NCBI GenBank assembly: GCA_041591915.1
Contig: JBFHRB010000025.1
Span: 1 to 20,591 of the forward strand
Length of the DNA stretch: 20,591 bases
Direction: 5' to 3'
Origin: JBFHRB01 sp041591915
Lineage (GTDB): Bacteria; Actinomycetota; Nitriliruptoria; Nitriliruptorales; Nitriliruptoraceae
The translations under genes and the position numbers were made by a program. Shown here piece by piece: positions 6,880 to 14,336 of the stretch (its first letter is position 1; each line of letters starts with the position of its first letter). The notes under the pieces are model-generated. The model saw only the letters and a program-made list of their open reading frames with translations, was not told the DNA's origin and made no database searches.

Positions 6880-8295
6880 TCAGCCCCAGGTCGAGCCGGC
6901 CCAGGACCGCCCGGCCCAGGACCGCCCGGCCCACGAACGGCCCGCCCACGAGCGGCCCGCCCAGTGCTCGTCGTCGCCGAGCGCGAGGGCGTCGAGGAGG
7001 TCCGACACGCCGGGGACCAGGCCGTTGACACCGTCGACGAGCTGTCCGGAGGACCCGGCCCACTGCGACGCGGCCGCCGCGAGGTCGAGCCCGCCTGCGC
7101 CGCCGAACTCGGCGTCCGCGGCGAGGCCGTAGGCGCTGAGCTTGAGGATGGACTTGACCTGGTTCGGGGTCAGGTCGGGACGAGCGTCGAGCAGCGTCGC
7201 GACGGCGCCGGCGGCCACCGCGGTGGCCATCGAGGAGCCGCTGCCGACGAAGTACGCATCGCCGTGGCGCGCCTCCGGGAAGGCCTCGTCCGCAGCGCTA
7301 CCCGTGGCACGCAGCGAGATGAGCGAGACGCCGGGCGCGACGAGGTCTGGCTTGTCGATGCCGTCGACGCGCCCGTGGCCGGACCAGGACTGGCCGATGT
7401 CGTCACGCCGGCGACTGGACCCGTTGTCGTCGAGCGCCCCGACGGTCAGGATGACGGCGTCGGAACCCGGCGATGTGACCTCTCCGTCGTTGCCGGCGGC
7501 CGCGACGACGACGATGCCGTCGTACCAGAGCCGCTCCGAAGCGAGTTCGAGGAGGTCGGTCCCGGGGCTGCGGGGCCGCGCGAGCGCGACCGCGACGACG
7601 CGGATGCCGTGCTCGTCCGCGCGGCGCTGGACGAGGTCGAGGCCCGCAAGGACGTCGCTGAGCCACGTCGAGCCGTCGGCTGCCGCGACCTTCACGTCGA
7701 TGAGATCCGCGTCCGGGGCTGCACCGAGGGCCGGCCCGCCGGCCGACTCGCCGACGATCAGGCCGGCCATGAACGTGCCGTGGCCGAACCCGTCGCCGGG
7801 ACCGGAGCCGGCTACGTCGTAGGTGGCGACGACACGGTCACGCAGCGCAGGGTGCGCGGCGACGCCCGTGTCGACGAGGGCCACGCCGATGCCTGCACCA
7901 CGGTTGCCGGCGCGCCAGAGGTCCCTCGCCCCCACCGTCGCGGCCGCCGTGTCGCGGGCGACACTGGTGGTCGTGTCGGTGTCCTGCTTCGGCTTCCTGC
8001 CCTGGTGCTGGATCCGGGCGTCGGCGACGACACCGAGGTCCTCGTCGGTGTCGAGCAGCGTTGCCGCGGTCGTCGTGACCCGAGCGGCGACGCCGTCGAC
8101 GATCGCGAGCTCGTGCAGCACCGTTCCGCCGACCTCGGCGACCGAGGCCAGCGCGTCGGCCATGCCGAGCCGGCTCACGACGATGACGTCGCGGTTCGCG
8201 TCGGTCGCGGCCGTCCCGGCGAGGGCCGTGGCGGCGGTCACGAGTGCGACCCCGAAGCTGGCCGTTCGGAGACGGAGGGTCGTGGGCAAGATCAT
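6880..8295 (-). CDS. secreted S8 subtilase with C-terminal WAGRS tail
   Basis: A 471-aa serine endopeptidase. It has an N-terminal signal peptide (LRLRTASFGVALVTAATALA), a prodomain-like region to about residue 110, then the subtilisin fold. The catalytic triad is intact: Asp142 (VALVDTGV), His172 (FGHGTFMAG) and Ser355 (GSGSSMATAVAAG), with oxyanion Asn269 (AAGNDG). The usual GTSMA reads GSSMA. The tail, residues 445-471, is a period-5 WAGRS repeat with Trp at 445, 450, 455, 460, 465 and 470. No sortase motif or transmembrane anchor follows. The start codon overlaps the response regulator stop (ATGA) and the kinase starts 3 nt after its stop, so the three are translationally coupled. It could process a surface or signal substrate sensed by the kinase; this is inference. 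The tail may mediate retention or self-association. Confidence 0.93.
   Translation of the reverse strand: MILPTTLRLRTASFGVALVTAATALAGTAATDANRDVIVVSRLGMADALASVAEVGGTVLHELAIVDGVAARVTTTAATLLDTDEDLGVVADARIQHQGRKPKQDTDTTTSVARDTAAATVGARDLWRAGNRGAGIGVALVDTGVAAHPALRDRVVATYDVAGSGPGDGFGHGTFMAGLIVGESAGGPALGAAPDADLIDVKVAAADGSTWLSDVLAGLDLVQRRADEHGIRVVAVALARPRSPGTDLLELASERLWYDGIVVVAAAGNDGEVTSPGSDAVILTVGALDDNGSSRRRDDIGQSWSGHGRVDGIDKPDLVAPGVSLISLRATGSAADEAFPEARHGDAYFVGSGSSMATAVAAGAVATLLDARPDLTPNQVKSILKLSAYGLAADAEFGGAGGLDLAAAASQWAGSSGQLVDGVNGLVPGVSDLLDALALGDDEHWAGRSWAGRSWAGRSWAGRSWAGSTWG
6886..6963 (-). repeat. 15-bp tandem repeat encoding the WAGRS tail
   Basis: Five to six 15-bp units (for example ggcccaggaccgccc at 6898-6912 and again, identical, at 6913-6927) encode the period-5 WAGRS tail of the subtilase. 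The two left-hand units are identical at the DNA level and the others differ by a few bases, so the array could vary by unit gain or loss. Confidence 0.85.
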
Positions 8296-8678
8296 GCGTT
8301 GGCACCTGCGAAGGCGAGCCGGCGCACGACCGCGAGGAACGCGTCCGGCTCGAAGGGTTTGGCGACGACGGCGTCGACGCCGTGTGCGCGGGCAGTGCGG
8401 TCCAGCGACGACGAACGGTCACCGGTCATGAGAACGACCGGGACGTGGGCGTGGGCGGCCCGCAGCGCCTCGGCGAGCTCGAAGCCGCCGGGCTGCGGAC
8501 CGTGCGGACCGAGATGGAGGTCCGTGATCACGACATCGGGCGACGCGACCGCATGCTGGCGAAGCGCCTGCTCGACGGAGGCCGCCGTGAGCACCTCGAA
8601 TCCCTCGAGGTCCAGGATGATGCCCAGGAACTCTGCGACCGAAGGATCGTCGTCCACGACCAGGACACGTTGAGACAT
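8292..8678 (-). CDS. single-domain response regulator (receiver only)
   Basis: A 128-aa CheY-like receiver with no output domain. Acidic pocket residues Asp9-Asp11 (VLVVDDDP), phospho-acceptor Asp53 (VVITDLHLG), Thr85 (LMTGD) and Lys107 (VAKPFEP) are all present, so it should be phosphorylatable. With no DNA-binding domain it must act through protein contact or as part of a phosphorelay. Start ATG 8678 has GGGGG about 7 nt upstream. Its stop overlaps the subtilase start by 4 bp. It is first in the regulator-subtilase-kinase operon; the kinase two genes downstream is the likely phosphodonor. A dyad at 8696-8714 lies in its leader. Confidence 0.93.
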   Translation of the reverse strand: MSQRVLVVDDDPSVAEFLGIILDLEGFEVLTAASVEQALRQHAVASPDVVITDLHLGPHGPQPGGFELAEALRAAHAHVPVVLMTGDRSSSLDRTARAHGVDAVVAKPFEPDAFLAVVRRLAFAGANA

Positions 8679-8695
8679 GGCGCTACCCCCGATGC

Positions 8696-8714
8696 GCGAC
8701 CACCCGCTGGTCGC
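8696..8714 (-). promoter_or_regulatory. 19-bp dyad in the response regulator leader
   Basis: gcgacca (8696-8702) and tggtcgc (8708-8714) are perfect inverted arms around a 5-nt spacer, immediately upstream of the GGGGG ribosome binding site. It could be a repressor operator for the three-gene operon or an RNA hairpin in the leader. The only AT-richer patch in the gap, 8750-8785, is where a promoter would be expected, but no consensus hexamers are clear. Confidence 0.35.
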
Positions 8715-8827
8715 TGCGTCGAAGGTGTTCTCGGCGGCCGCGAGGTCGACCTTTATGACCCGCGAGGACTATTTCCTTCTGATTACCGCGAGTCCGGTCG
8801 GCGGAACCTGTGCCCGCCCGGGTGAGA

Positions 8828-10045
8828 TCAGATGCTGTCGCGCAGGACCGGGCAACTCATGCAGCGCGGACCGCCCCGACCACGCGGCAACTCGTAGCTC
8901 GGCATCGTCCGGACGGTGATCCCTGCATCGGACAGGATCTGGTTGGTGGCGACGTTGCGCTCGTAGGCCACGACCTCGCCGGGCGCGAGCGCCAGGGTGT
9001 TGTTGGCGTCGTTCCACTGCTCGCGCTCGGCCTTGACGCTGCCGAGCGCCGGCTCGATGGCGCGCGCGTGGTCGAGGCCGGCGGCCCACGCCATGCCCTG
9101 CATCAGCGAGGCAGCCTCCGAGACGTGGACGGCCCCGTCGGCGCCGGGCGTGACCTGGTAGCTCCGCACGTCGCGCAACAGCGACGGGTAGACGATGAAC
9201 GCGTCCACGTCGACCATCGTCACGACGGTGTCGAGGTGCATGGCCGCGCGGACCTTCGGCAGGTCGACCGCGAGGATCCGGTCGACCACGCCCGCGCCGA
9301 ACAGCCGGGAGGCGAGCGTCTCGACGCCCTGTGGGGTGGTCCGCTCGGACATGCCGATCGCCAGTCCCCGGGCGCCGACCACGAGGACGTCGCCGCCCTC
9401 GAACGTGGCCGGGTAGTGGTCTCCCGGGTCCGCACCGAACCAGACCTGCGTGCCCGCGAACCGGGGGTGGTGGGTGTACACGTAGCGCAGCAGGCCGGTC
9501 TCGCGACGGCGCACCATGCGGTTCATCGGCGAGAGCAGCACGCCCTCGCCGATCCACGCCGACGAGTCCCGCATGAACACGGCGTTCGGCAACGGCTCGA
9601 GGATCGTCTCGTGGTGGTCGGTCACAGCCGAGACGAGCCCGCCCGACGCCCCGACCTCGGCCAGCGTCACACCGCCGAACAGGTGCCCGACGAGCTCGTC
9701 GGTGTCGAGGTCGAGCAGGAAACCCCGCACGCGATCCACGAGCGCCGGCCCGCACGCCTGCGGCGTGACGTTGCTGTAGACGACCTCCTTGCGCGCCTCC
9801 TCGTCGGCGAGCACCTCGGCGAGCAGGTCCTCGACGTACAGCACCTCCGCGCCGGACTCGGTCATCACCTGGGCGAAGGCGTCGTGCTCGGCCTGGGCGC
9901 GGTCGACCCAGACCAGCTCGTCGAAGAGCAGCTCCTCCATGTTGGTGGGCGTGATCCGGTGCAGCTCGACACCCGGGCGGTGCACGAGGACGGCTCGGAG
10001 CTGGCCGACCTCGCTGCGGACGGAGACGGACGGATCGGCGCTCAC
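8828..10045 (-). CDS. arcA: arginine deiminase
   Basis: A 405-aa cytosolic hydrolase of the amidinotransferase fold: L-arginine + water gives L-citrulline + ammonia. Family marks in order are RAVLVHRPGVEL near the N-terminus, MRDSSAWIGEG, FEGGDVLVVG, MHLDTVVTMVD with the catalytic His and Asp, and nucleophile Cys395 in RGGPRCMSCPV. The length fits bacterial ArcA. The GTG start at 10045 is chosen because GGAG lies 6 nt upstream and the fold starts a few residues later; the frame is open far upstream, over the divergent gene, but ATG 10081 has no ribosome binding site. No arcB, arcC or arcD is adjacent, so the energy-yielding pathway cannot be confirmed here. It is divergent from a tryptophanase and followed on the same strand, 149 bp away, by the response regulator operon. 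Confidence 0.94.
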   Translation of the reverse strand: MSADPSVSVRSEVGQLRAVLVHRPGVELHRITPTNMEELLFDELVWVDRAQAEHDAFAQVMTESGAEVLYVEDLLAEVLADEEARKEVVYSNVTPQACGPALVDRVRGFLLDLDTDELVGHLFGGVTLAEVGASGGLVSAVTDHHETILEPLPNAVFMRDSSAWIGEGVLLSPMNRMVRRRETGLLRYVYTHHPRFAGTQVWFGADPGDHYPATFEGGDVLVVGARGLAIGMSERTTPQGVETLASRLFGAGVVDRILAVDLPKVRAAMHLDTVVTMVDVDAFIVYPSLLRDVRSYQVTPGADGAVHVSEAASLMQGMAWAAGLDHARAIEPALGSVKAEREQWNDANNTLALAPGEVVAYERNVATNQILSDAGITVRTMPSYELPRGRGGPRCMSCPVLRDSI

Positions 10046-10192
10046 GGGTGGCTCCACGGGGTCGCGGGTGCAGCGCCGCATCCAACCACGTCGGGCATCG
10101 GGCCGGAGCGGCGTCCGTGGGCCGCCCGGCCGCGGGTCCCGGCTGGCTGGCGGAACTAGCGTCGGGCGGACCGACCCAGGAGCCGCCGGGAC
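10046..10192. promoter_or_regulatory. divergent control region of arcA and tnaA
   Basis: This 147-bp gap must hold both 5' ends. It contains the GGAG ribosome binding site of arcA (near 10052-10056) and AGGAG upstream of tnaA (10179-10183). A TAGCGT at 10157-10162 matches an actinobacterial -10 pattern for tnaA but has no -35 partner. I see no small leader ORF with Trp codons of the TnaC type and no clear ArgR-like operator. Confidence 0.4.
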
Positions 10193-11572
10193 ATGCCGTA
10201 CCGCACGATCATCGAGCCGTTCCGCATCAAGACCGTCGAGCGCATCCAGTTCACGACGCGCGAGGAGCGCGAGCAGAAGCTGGCCGAGGCCGGCTGGAAC
10301 CTCTTCAGCCTCAAGGCCCGCGACGTCATCATCGACCTCTTGACCGACTCCGGCACGGGGGCGATGTCGTCGGAGCAGTGGGCCGCGATCATGCGGGGCG
10401 ACGAGTCCTACGCAGGGGCCGACTCGTTCGACCGCTTCGAGGCCGTGTGCCAGGAGCTCACCGGCTTCGACCACATCATCCCCACGCACCAGGGCCGCGC
10501 CGCCGAGCGCATCCTGTTCTCGGTCGTCGCCGACGACGGCGACGTGATCCCCAACAACACCCACTTCGACACGACCCGCGCCAACGTCGAGTACCAGGGG
10601 GCGGAGGCCCGCGACCTCATCTGCGAGGAGGGGCGCGACCTGCAGCTCGACGCCCCGTTCAAGGGGAACATGGACCTCGAGGGGCTCGAGCGCACCTTCG
10701 AGGAGGTCGGGGCCGACCGCATACCCGTCGTGATGGTCACGATCACGAACAACTCCGGCGGCGGCCAACCCGTGTCACTCGAGAACCTGCGGGCCGTCCG
10801 CGAGGTCTGCGACCGCTACGACACCCCCATGTTCCTCGACGCCTGCCGGTTCGCCGAGAACGCGTGGTTCATCAAGCAGCGCGAGGTCGGGCAGGGTGAT
10901 CGCGACACGCGCGAGATCGCGAGAGAGGCCTTCCGGATCGCCGACGGCTGCACGATCAGCCTCAAGAAGGACGGGCTCGCGAACATCGGCGGCCTGCTCG
11001 CCATGAACGACCCGGACCTCGCCAGGCGCTGCAAGGACCTGCTGATCCTCACCGAGGGGTTCCCGACCTACGGAGGCCTCGCCGGGCGCGACCTCGACGC
11101 GCTCGCCGTCGGGCTGCAGGAGGTCACCGACGAGCAGTACCTGCGCTACCGGGTCCGCACCGCCGAGTACCTCGCCGAGAAGGCATGGGCCGCGGGCGTG
11201 CCCACGGTGCGTCCCCCGGGCGGCCACGCCGTCTACCTCGACGCCAAGGCGCTGCTCCCCCACATCCCGCCGCACGAGTACCCCGCGCAGGCACTGGCGA
11301 ACGAGCTGTACCTCGACGGCGGCGTGCGCGGCGTCGAGATCGGGACGCTGATGTTCGGGCGCCCCGGCCCGGACGGGAGGGACGAGGCGGCGCCCAACGA
11401 GCTCGTCCGGCTGGCCCTGCCACGCCGTTCGTACACCCAGAGCCACGTGGACTACGTGGGCGAGGTCATCGCCGACGTCGCGGAGAACGCCGAGCGGATC
11501 AAGGGCTACCGGATCACGAGCCAGCCGCCGTTCCTGCGCCACTTCACGGCCCGGCTCGAGCCGATCGCCTGA
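10193..11572 (+). CDS. tnaA: tryptophanase (PLP beta-eliminating lyase)
   Basis: A 459-aa PLP enzyme: L-tryptophan + water gives indole, pyruvate and ammonia. Conserved blocks are DLLTDSGTGAMSSEQWAAIM, IIPTHQGRAAERIL, NNSGGGQPVSL, FLDACRFAENAWFIKQRE and ISLKKDGLANIGG with PLP Lys259. Two discriminating positions favour tryptophanase over tyrosine phenol-lyase: HFDTTR (Asp126) where the phenol-lyase has Thr (FTTTR), and RHFTA near the C-terminus (His450) where the phenol-lyase has Phe. Start ATG 10193 has AGGAG 9-10 nt upstream. It is divergent from arcA; both release ammonia from amino acids. It converges with the amidase, with only 3 bp between stop codons. No dedicated Trp permease is adjacent. 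Indole output could serve as a signal, which is inference. Confidence 0.93.
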   Translation: MPYRTIIEPFRIKTVERIQFTTREEREQKLAEAGWNLFSLKARDVIIDLLTDSGTGAMSSEQWAAIMRGDESYAGADSFDRFEAVCQELTGFDHIIPTHQGRAAERILFSVVADDGDVIPNNTHFDTTRANVEYQGAEARDLICEEGRDLQLDAPFKGNMDLEGLERTFEEVGADRIPVVMVTITNNSGGGQPVSLENLRAVREVCDRYDTPMFLDACRFAENAWFIKQREVGQGDRDTREIAREAFRIADGCTISLKKDGLANIGGLLAMNDPDLARRCKDLLILTEGFPTYGGLAGRDLDALAVGLQEVTDEQYLRYRVRTAEYLAEKAWAAGVPTVRPPGGHAVYLDAKALLPHIPPHEYPAQALANELYLDGGVRGVEIGTLMFGRPGPDGRDEAAPNELVRLALPRRSYTQSHVDYVGEVIADVAENAERIKGYRITSQPPFLRHFTARLEPIA

Positions 11573-11575
11573 GGC

Positions 11576-14155
11576 CTACGGGCTCGCCGAGACGGCGGGC
11601 GTCGGCTCGGGCGGCGGCACGGTCGGGGTCGGGACCGGCGGCAGCGGGCTCGCGGAGTCGACCGGCGTCGGATCGGCATGCGGGTTGGGCGGCCACGGCT
11701 CAGCCGGCCCGCGGTGGGGGCCACTGCCGTTCACGATCGCTCTGACGTCGTCCAGCACGGACTCGCTCACCGCGAAGGCACCGCCGCTGACGATGGCCCT
11801 GGCGACGTCGCCGTCATGTCGTCGCAGCCAGTCACGAACGGCCGCCGAGACCTCGAGTCGCTGGTCATCCACGAGCAGGAAGATCGCGCCGCGTCGGTTG
11901 GCCGCGGCGCCGGCGCCGAGCGCGTCCGGCCAGTTCCTCCCGGAGGCGAGCACGACCTGCCAGCCGATCGGCTCGGCATTGGGGTCCGCGCCGCGCTCCG
12001 CCTCGAGGTCCGCCCAGCGCTTCAGGAGCTCATCAGCGGTGCGCGCCGAGGTGTCGAATCGGTCCACGCCGGCGATCCGGGTCGTGGCGGCCCGGGCCGC
12101 AGCCGCGACCTGCGCCTCCACCTCGGCGCTGACGGCGCCCGTCCCGCCGAAGATCGTCGCACCGTCCTTCCACGTGCGCTTCGCCAGGAACGACCGCGAC
12201 GGCTCCGGGAGGCTGCCCGACTCGGTGAGGATGACCGGCAGGCCGAGGTGGGCGCCGAAGGAGCCAGCCGAGAGCGCGTCGGGGAACGCACGGCCCTCGA
12301 TCGGGTGGTCGCCGAGCGCGACGAGCACCTCCGTCGAGCTCTCGCGGGTCCGCACGACATCGGCGACCTTGGCCGCCGTCTCGTACCGGTTCGCACCGGC
12401 GTGGCGGACGACCTCGAAGCCGAGCTCCTCGAGCTGAGGCTCGACCCCGGCGGGGATCCGCGCGGTGCCGCCGACGATGTAGACCTTCTCGGTGTGCAGG
12501 CGCTCGAGCTCGTCGAGGACGAGCTGCGGGATGCCGTCGGGGGGGACGAGCAGGACGGGGGCGCTGAGCGAGCCGGCCAGTGGCGTGGCGACGAGGGCAT
12601 CGGCGTAGGAGACCGATGAGGCCAGCACGGCGCGCCGCGCGGACGAGAAGCCCCACCTCGAGACCTCGACCGCCGTGGCGATGCGGTCCTGCCCGGCGAC
12701 GCGGTCTGCCGGCGCGGTGACGAAGAACGCGGTGTCGACCGGCGTGATGACCACTTCCGGGTCGCTTGCCTGCCAGGCCTCGAGCGTCGCGCGGTACTCC
12801 CCCGGAGCGACGAGCTCCCCGTCGGCGTCGCGGAGGTCCCAGCCGCGCGCGACCTGTGTCGCGCCCGAGCCGCCCGTGCCACGGACGAGGTTGCCGTCCT
12901 CGTCGGTGATGCGGAGCTGCCACTCGAGCGGCTCCGTGAAGGACACGTCCCAGGTCGGCCGGATGCCCGCCTGCGGCTGGTGGCGGTAGCGGGTGGGGCC
13001 GCCGTAGGCCTTGGGCAGCCCGATCTGGCTCACGTGGTCGCGGATGCCGTCGAGCTGGCTGACGAGGTTGTCGCCCGGGCAGCTCGTCGTGTTGGTCGTG
13101 CGGTGCCCGAAGACCGTCGGCAGCGTCACGTGCTCGTGCTCGTCGGCGCGTGTGCTGCTCCCGCTGCCGGCCACCTCGGTCGTCTCACCCAACGGGTCGA
13201 CGTGGTGGAGGTCGAGCTTCCACGCGAGCAACTGCTCGAGCGCGAGGAGCGCCTCGGTCGGCGGCTGCGCGACGTCGAAGTCCCCGAGCAGCGCGATGCC
13301 GGTCGAGCCGCCGTTGAATCCCGCCGCGTGTGAGCCCCCCACCGCCTCGGTGATGCCACCGGAGCGGCCCTCGTAGACCGTGCCGTAGCGGTCGACGACG
13401 AAGTTGTACGCGATGTCGTCCCAGCCCCGGGACTCGGTGTGGAAGGCGTAGATGGCGCGGACGACGTCGTCGGCCTCCTCGCGGGTGTAGCTGTTGGCGT
13501 TGCTCCCGCCCGCCGTGTGGTGGACGATCGCGAACCGGACCCGGCTCGAGTACCAGGGCACGTACTTGCGCAGCGACTCGTCCGCCCCCCATGAGGCGCG
13601 GCTGAGGATCGGGGGCTTCGCGGCCGCGGCGTACGCCGCAGGCCCCGGCGAGACGCGTGACTCGGGTGGCATCCAGCCGAGTCCGTCGCCACCGATGCTG
13701 TCCACGACGAGGAGGCCCACCTCACCGGCGCCCGGGCGGGCGCGGACCTGGAGGCGCTCGGACGGTCCGATCCAGACCGGGTCGCTGACGTTGGGCCGGC
13801 TCCGCTGGTCCTCGCGTGTACCCGGGTCGGGGCCGTGGTCGTCCACGAACGCGAACGCCTCCCACGGCGTCCAGGCGCCGGCGCGGCGGACGCGGAACTC
13901 GACCGCGTGGTCGGGGTGTTCGACCTCGGCGCCGATGAGGACCGCGTCACCGGCGGCGGTGTCGGCGAGCGTGAGCCACGATGGCGCGGCGAGCGCCGCC
14001 CGCCCGCCAGGCGTGGCCGCCGCGGGCGCGCGACCGAGGTCGAGCGTGCGGACCTCCGTGCGCGGCGGGTCGCCGGGGTCGGGGTGCGGGGGCGGCACGA
14101 GCAGCGCGAGCACGGTGATGCCCGTGAGCGCGGGCCGGAACCTGCCCCGGAACAA
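11576..14155 (-). CDS. secreted PGRP/amidase-2 with three cell-wall-binding repeats
   Basis: An 859-aa peptidoglycan hydrolase (N-acetylmuramoyl-L-alanine amidase). Domains in order: signal peptide (about 1-22), an N-terminal beta-rich region (about 55-155), and the PGRP/amidase-2 domain (about 183-380). Zinc ligands are His212 (VHHTAGG), His351 and Cys359 (GHRTTNTTSCPG), with Tyr250 (DIAYNFVVD). A FlgD-Ig-like module follows (about 400-480). Then come three cell-wall-binding type 2 repeats (about 485-805; RVAGQDRIATAVEVS, NRYETAAKVADVV, IAGVDRFDTSARTADEL). It ends in a Pro/Thr/Ser-rich tail (about 820-859). The TTG start is the first possible start in this frame after a stop at 14215-14213 and gives a good signal peptide, but its ribosome binding site is poor (GCAGG touches it), so the start is uncertain. 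An ECF-type promoter may lie at 14224-14249. Confidence 0.92.
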   Translation of the reverse strand: MFRGRFRPALTGITVLALLVPPPHPDPGDPPRTEVRTLDLGRAPAAATPGGRAALAAPSWLTLADTAAGDAVLIGAEVEHPDHAVEFRVRRAGAWTPWEAFAFVDDHGPDPGTREDQRSRPNVSDPVWIGPSERLQVRARPGAGEVGLLVVDSIGGDGLGWMPPESRVSPGPAAYAAAAKPPILSRASWGADESLRKYVPWYSSRVRFAIVHHTAGGSNANSYTREEADDVVRAIYAFHTESRGWDDIAYNFVVDRYGTVYEGRSGGITEAVGGSHAAGFNGGSTGIALLGDFDVAQPPTEALLALEQLLAWKLDLHHVDPLGETTEVAGSGSSTRADEHEHVTLPTVFGHRTTNTTSCPGDNLVSQLDGIRDHVSQIGLPKAYGGPTRYRHQPQAGIRPTWDVSFTEPLEWQLRITDEDGNLVRGTGGSGATQVARGWDLRDADGELVAPGEYRATLEAWQASDPEVVITPVDTAFFVTAPADRVAGQDRIATAVEVSRWGFSSARRAVLASSVSYADALVATPLAGSLSAPVLLVPPDGIPQLVLDELERLHTEKVYIVGGTARIPAGVEPQLEELGFEVVRHAGANRYETAAKVADVVRTRESSTEVLVALGDHPIEGRAFPDALSAGSFGAHLGLPVILTESGSLPEPSRSFLAKRTWKDGATIFGGTGAVSAEVEAQVAAAARAATTRIAGVDRFDTSARTADELLKRWADLEAERGADPNAEPIGWQVVLASGRNWPDALGAGAAANRRGAIFLLVDDQRLEVSAAVRDWLRRHDGDVARAIVSGGAFAVSESVLDDVRAIVNGSGPHRGPAEPWPPNPHADPTPVDSASPLPPVPTPTVPPPEPTPAVSASP

Positions 14156-14223
14156 CCTGCGGATCGCGGCGCCCCCTGGTGTCGCGTCGCGACGCCAGTT
14201 GGCGCCGCCCCATCACTCTCTCA

Positions 14224-14249
14224 GACGAACGGGCGCCTCGGAACGTTCC
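14224..14249 (-). promoter_or_regulatory. possible ECF sigma (SigE-type) promoter for the amidase
   Basis: On the minus strand GGAAC (14249-14245) is followed after 17 nt by CGTC (14227-14224). These are the -35 and -10 cores of cell-envelope-stress ECF promoters of the SigE class in actinobacteria. The predicted start of transcription falls about 60 nt before the amidase TTG. The GGAAC is itself part of a palindrome, ggaacgttcc. Two short motifs in GC-rich DNA can match by chance. Confidence 0.35.
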
Positions 14250-14336
14250 TCACGGCCACAGAAGTTCACTCTGGCAACACCGCCCGCGCGCACTCCGCAC
14301 GGAACCGGACGAAGCGGGCGCGGCCCCGGGAGAAGC

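Noticed and set aside
10157..10162. TAGCGT as the tnaA promoter
   Set aside because: Only the -10 half fits; no -35 element lies at the right spacing, so I mention it but do not list it as a promoter.
10046..10192. TnaC-like leader peptide or attenuator before tryptophanase
   Set aside because: No short ORF with a ribosome binding site and Trp codon is present in the gap.
10046..10768. N-terminal extension of the arginine deiminase frame by about 240 codons
   Set aside because: The extension is antisense to the tryptophanase. GTG 10045 has a good ribosome binding site and matches the family N-terminus.
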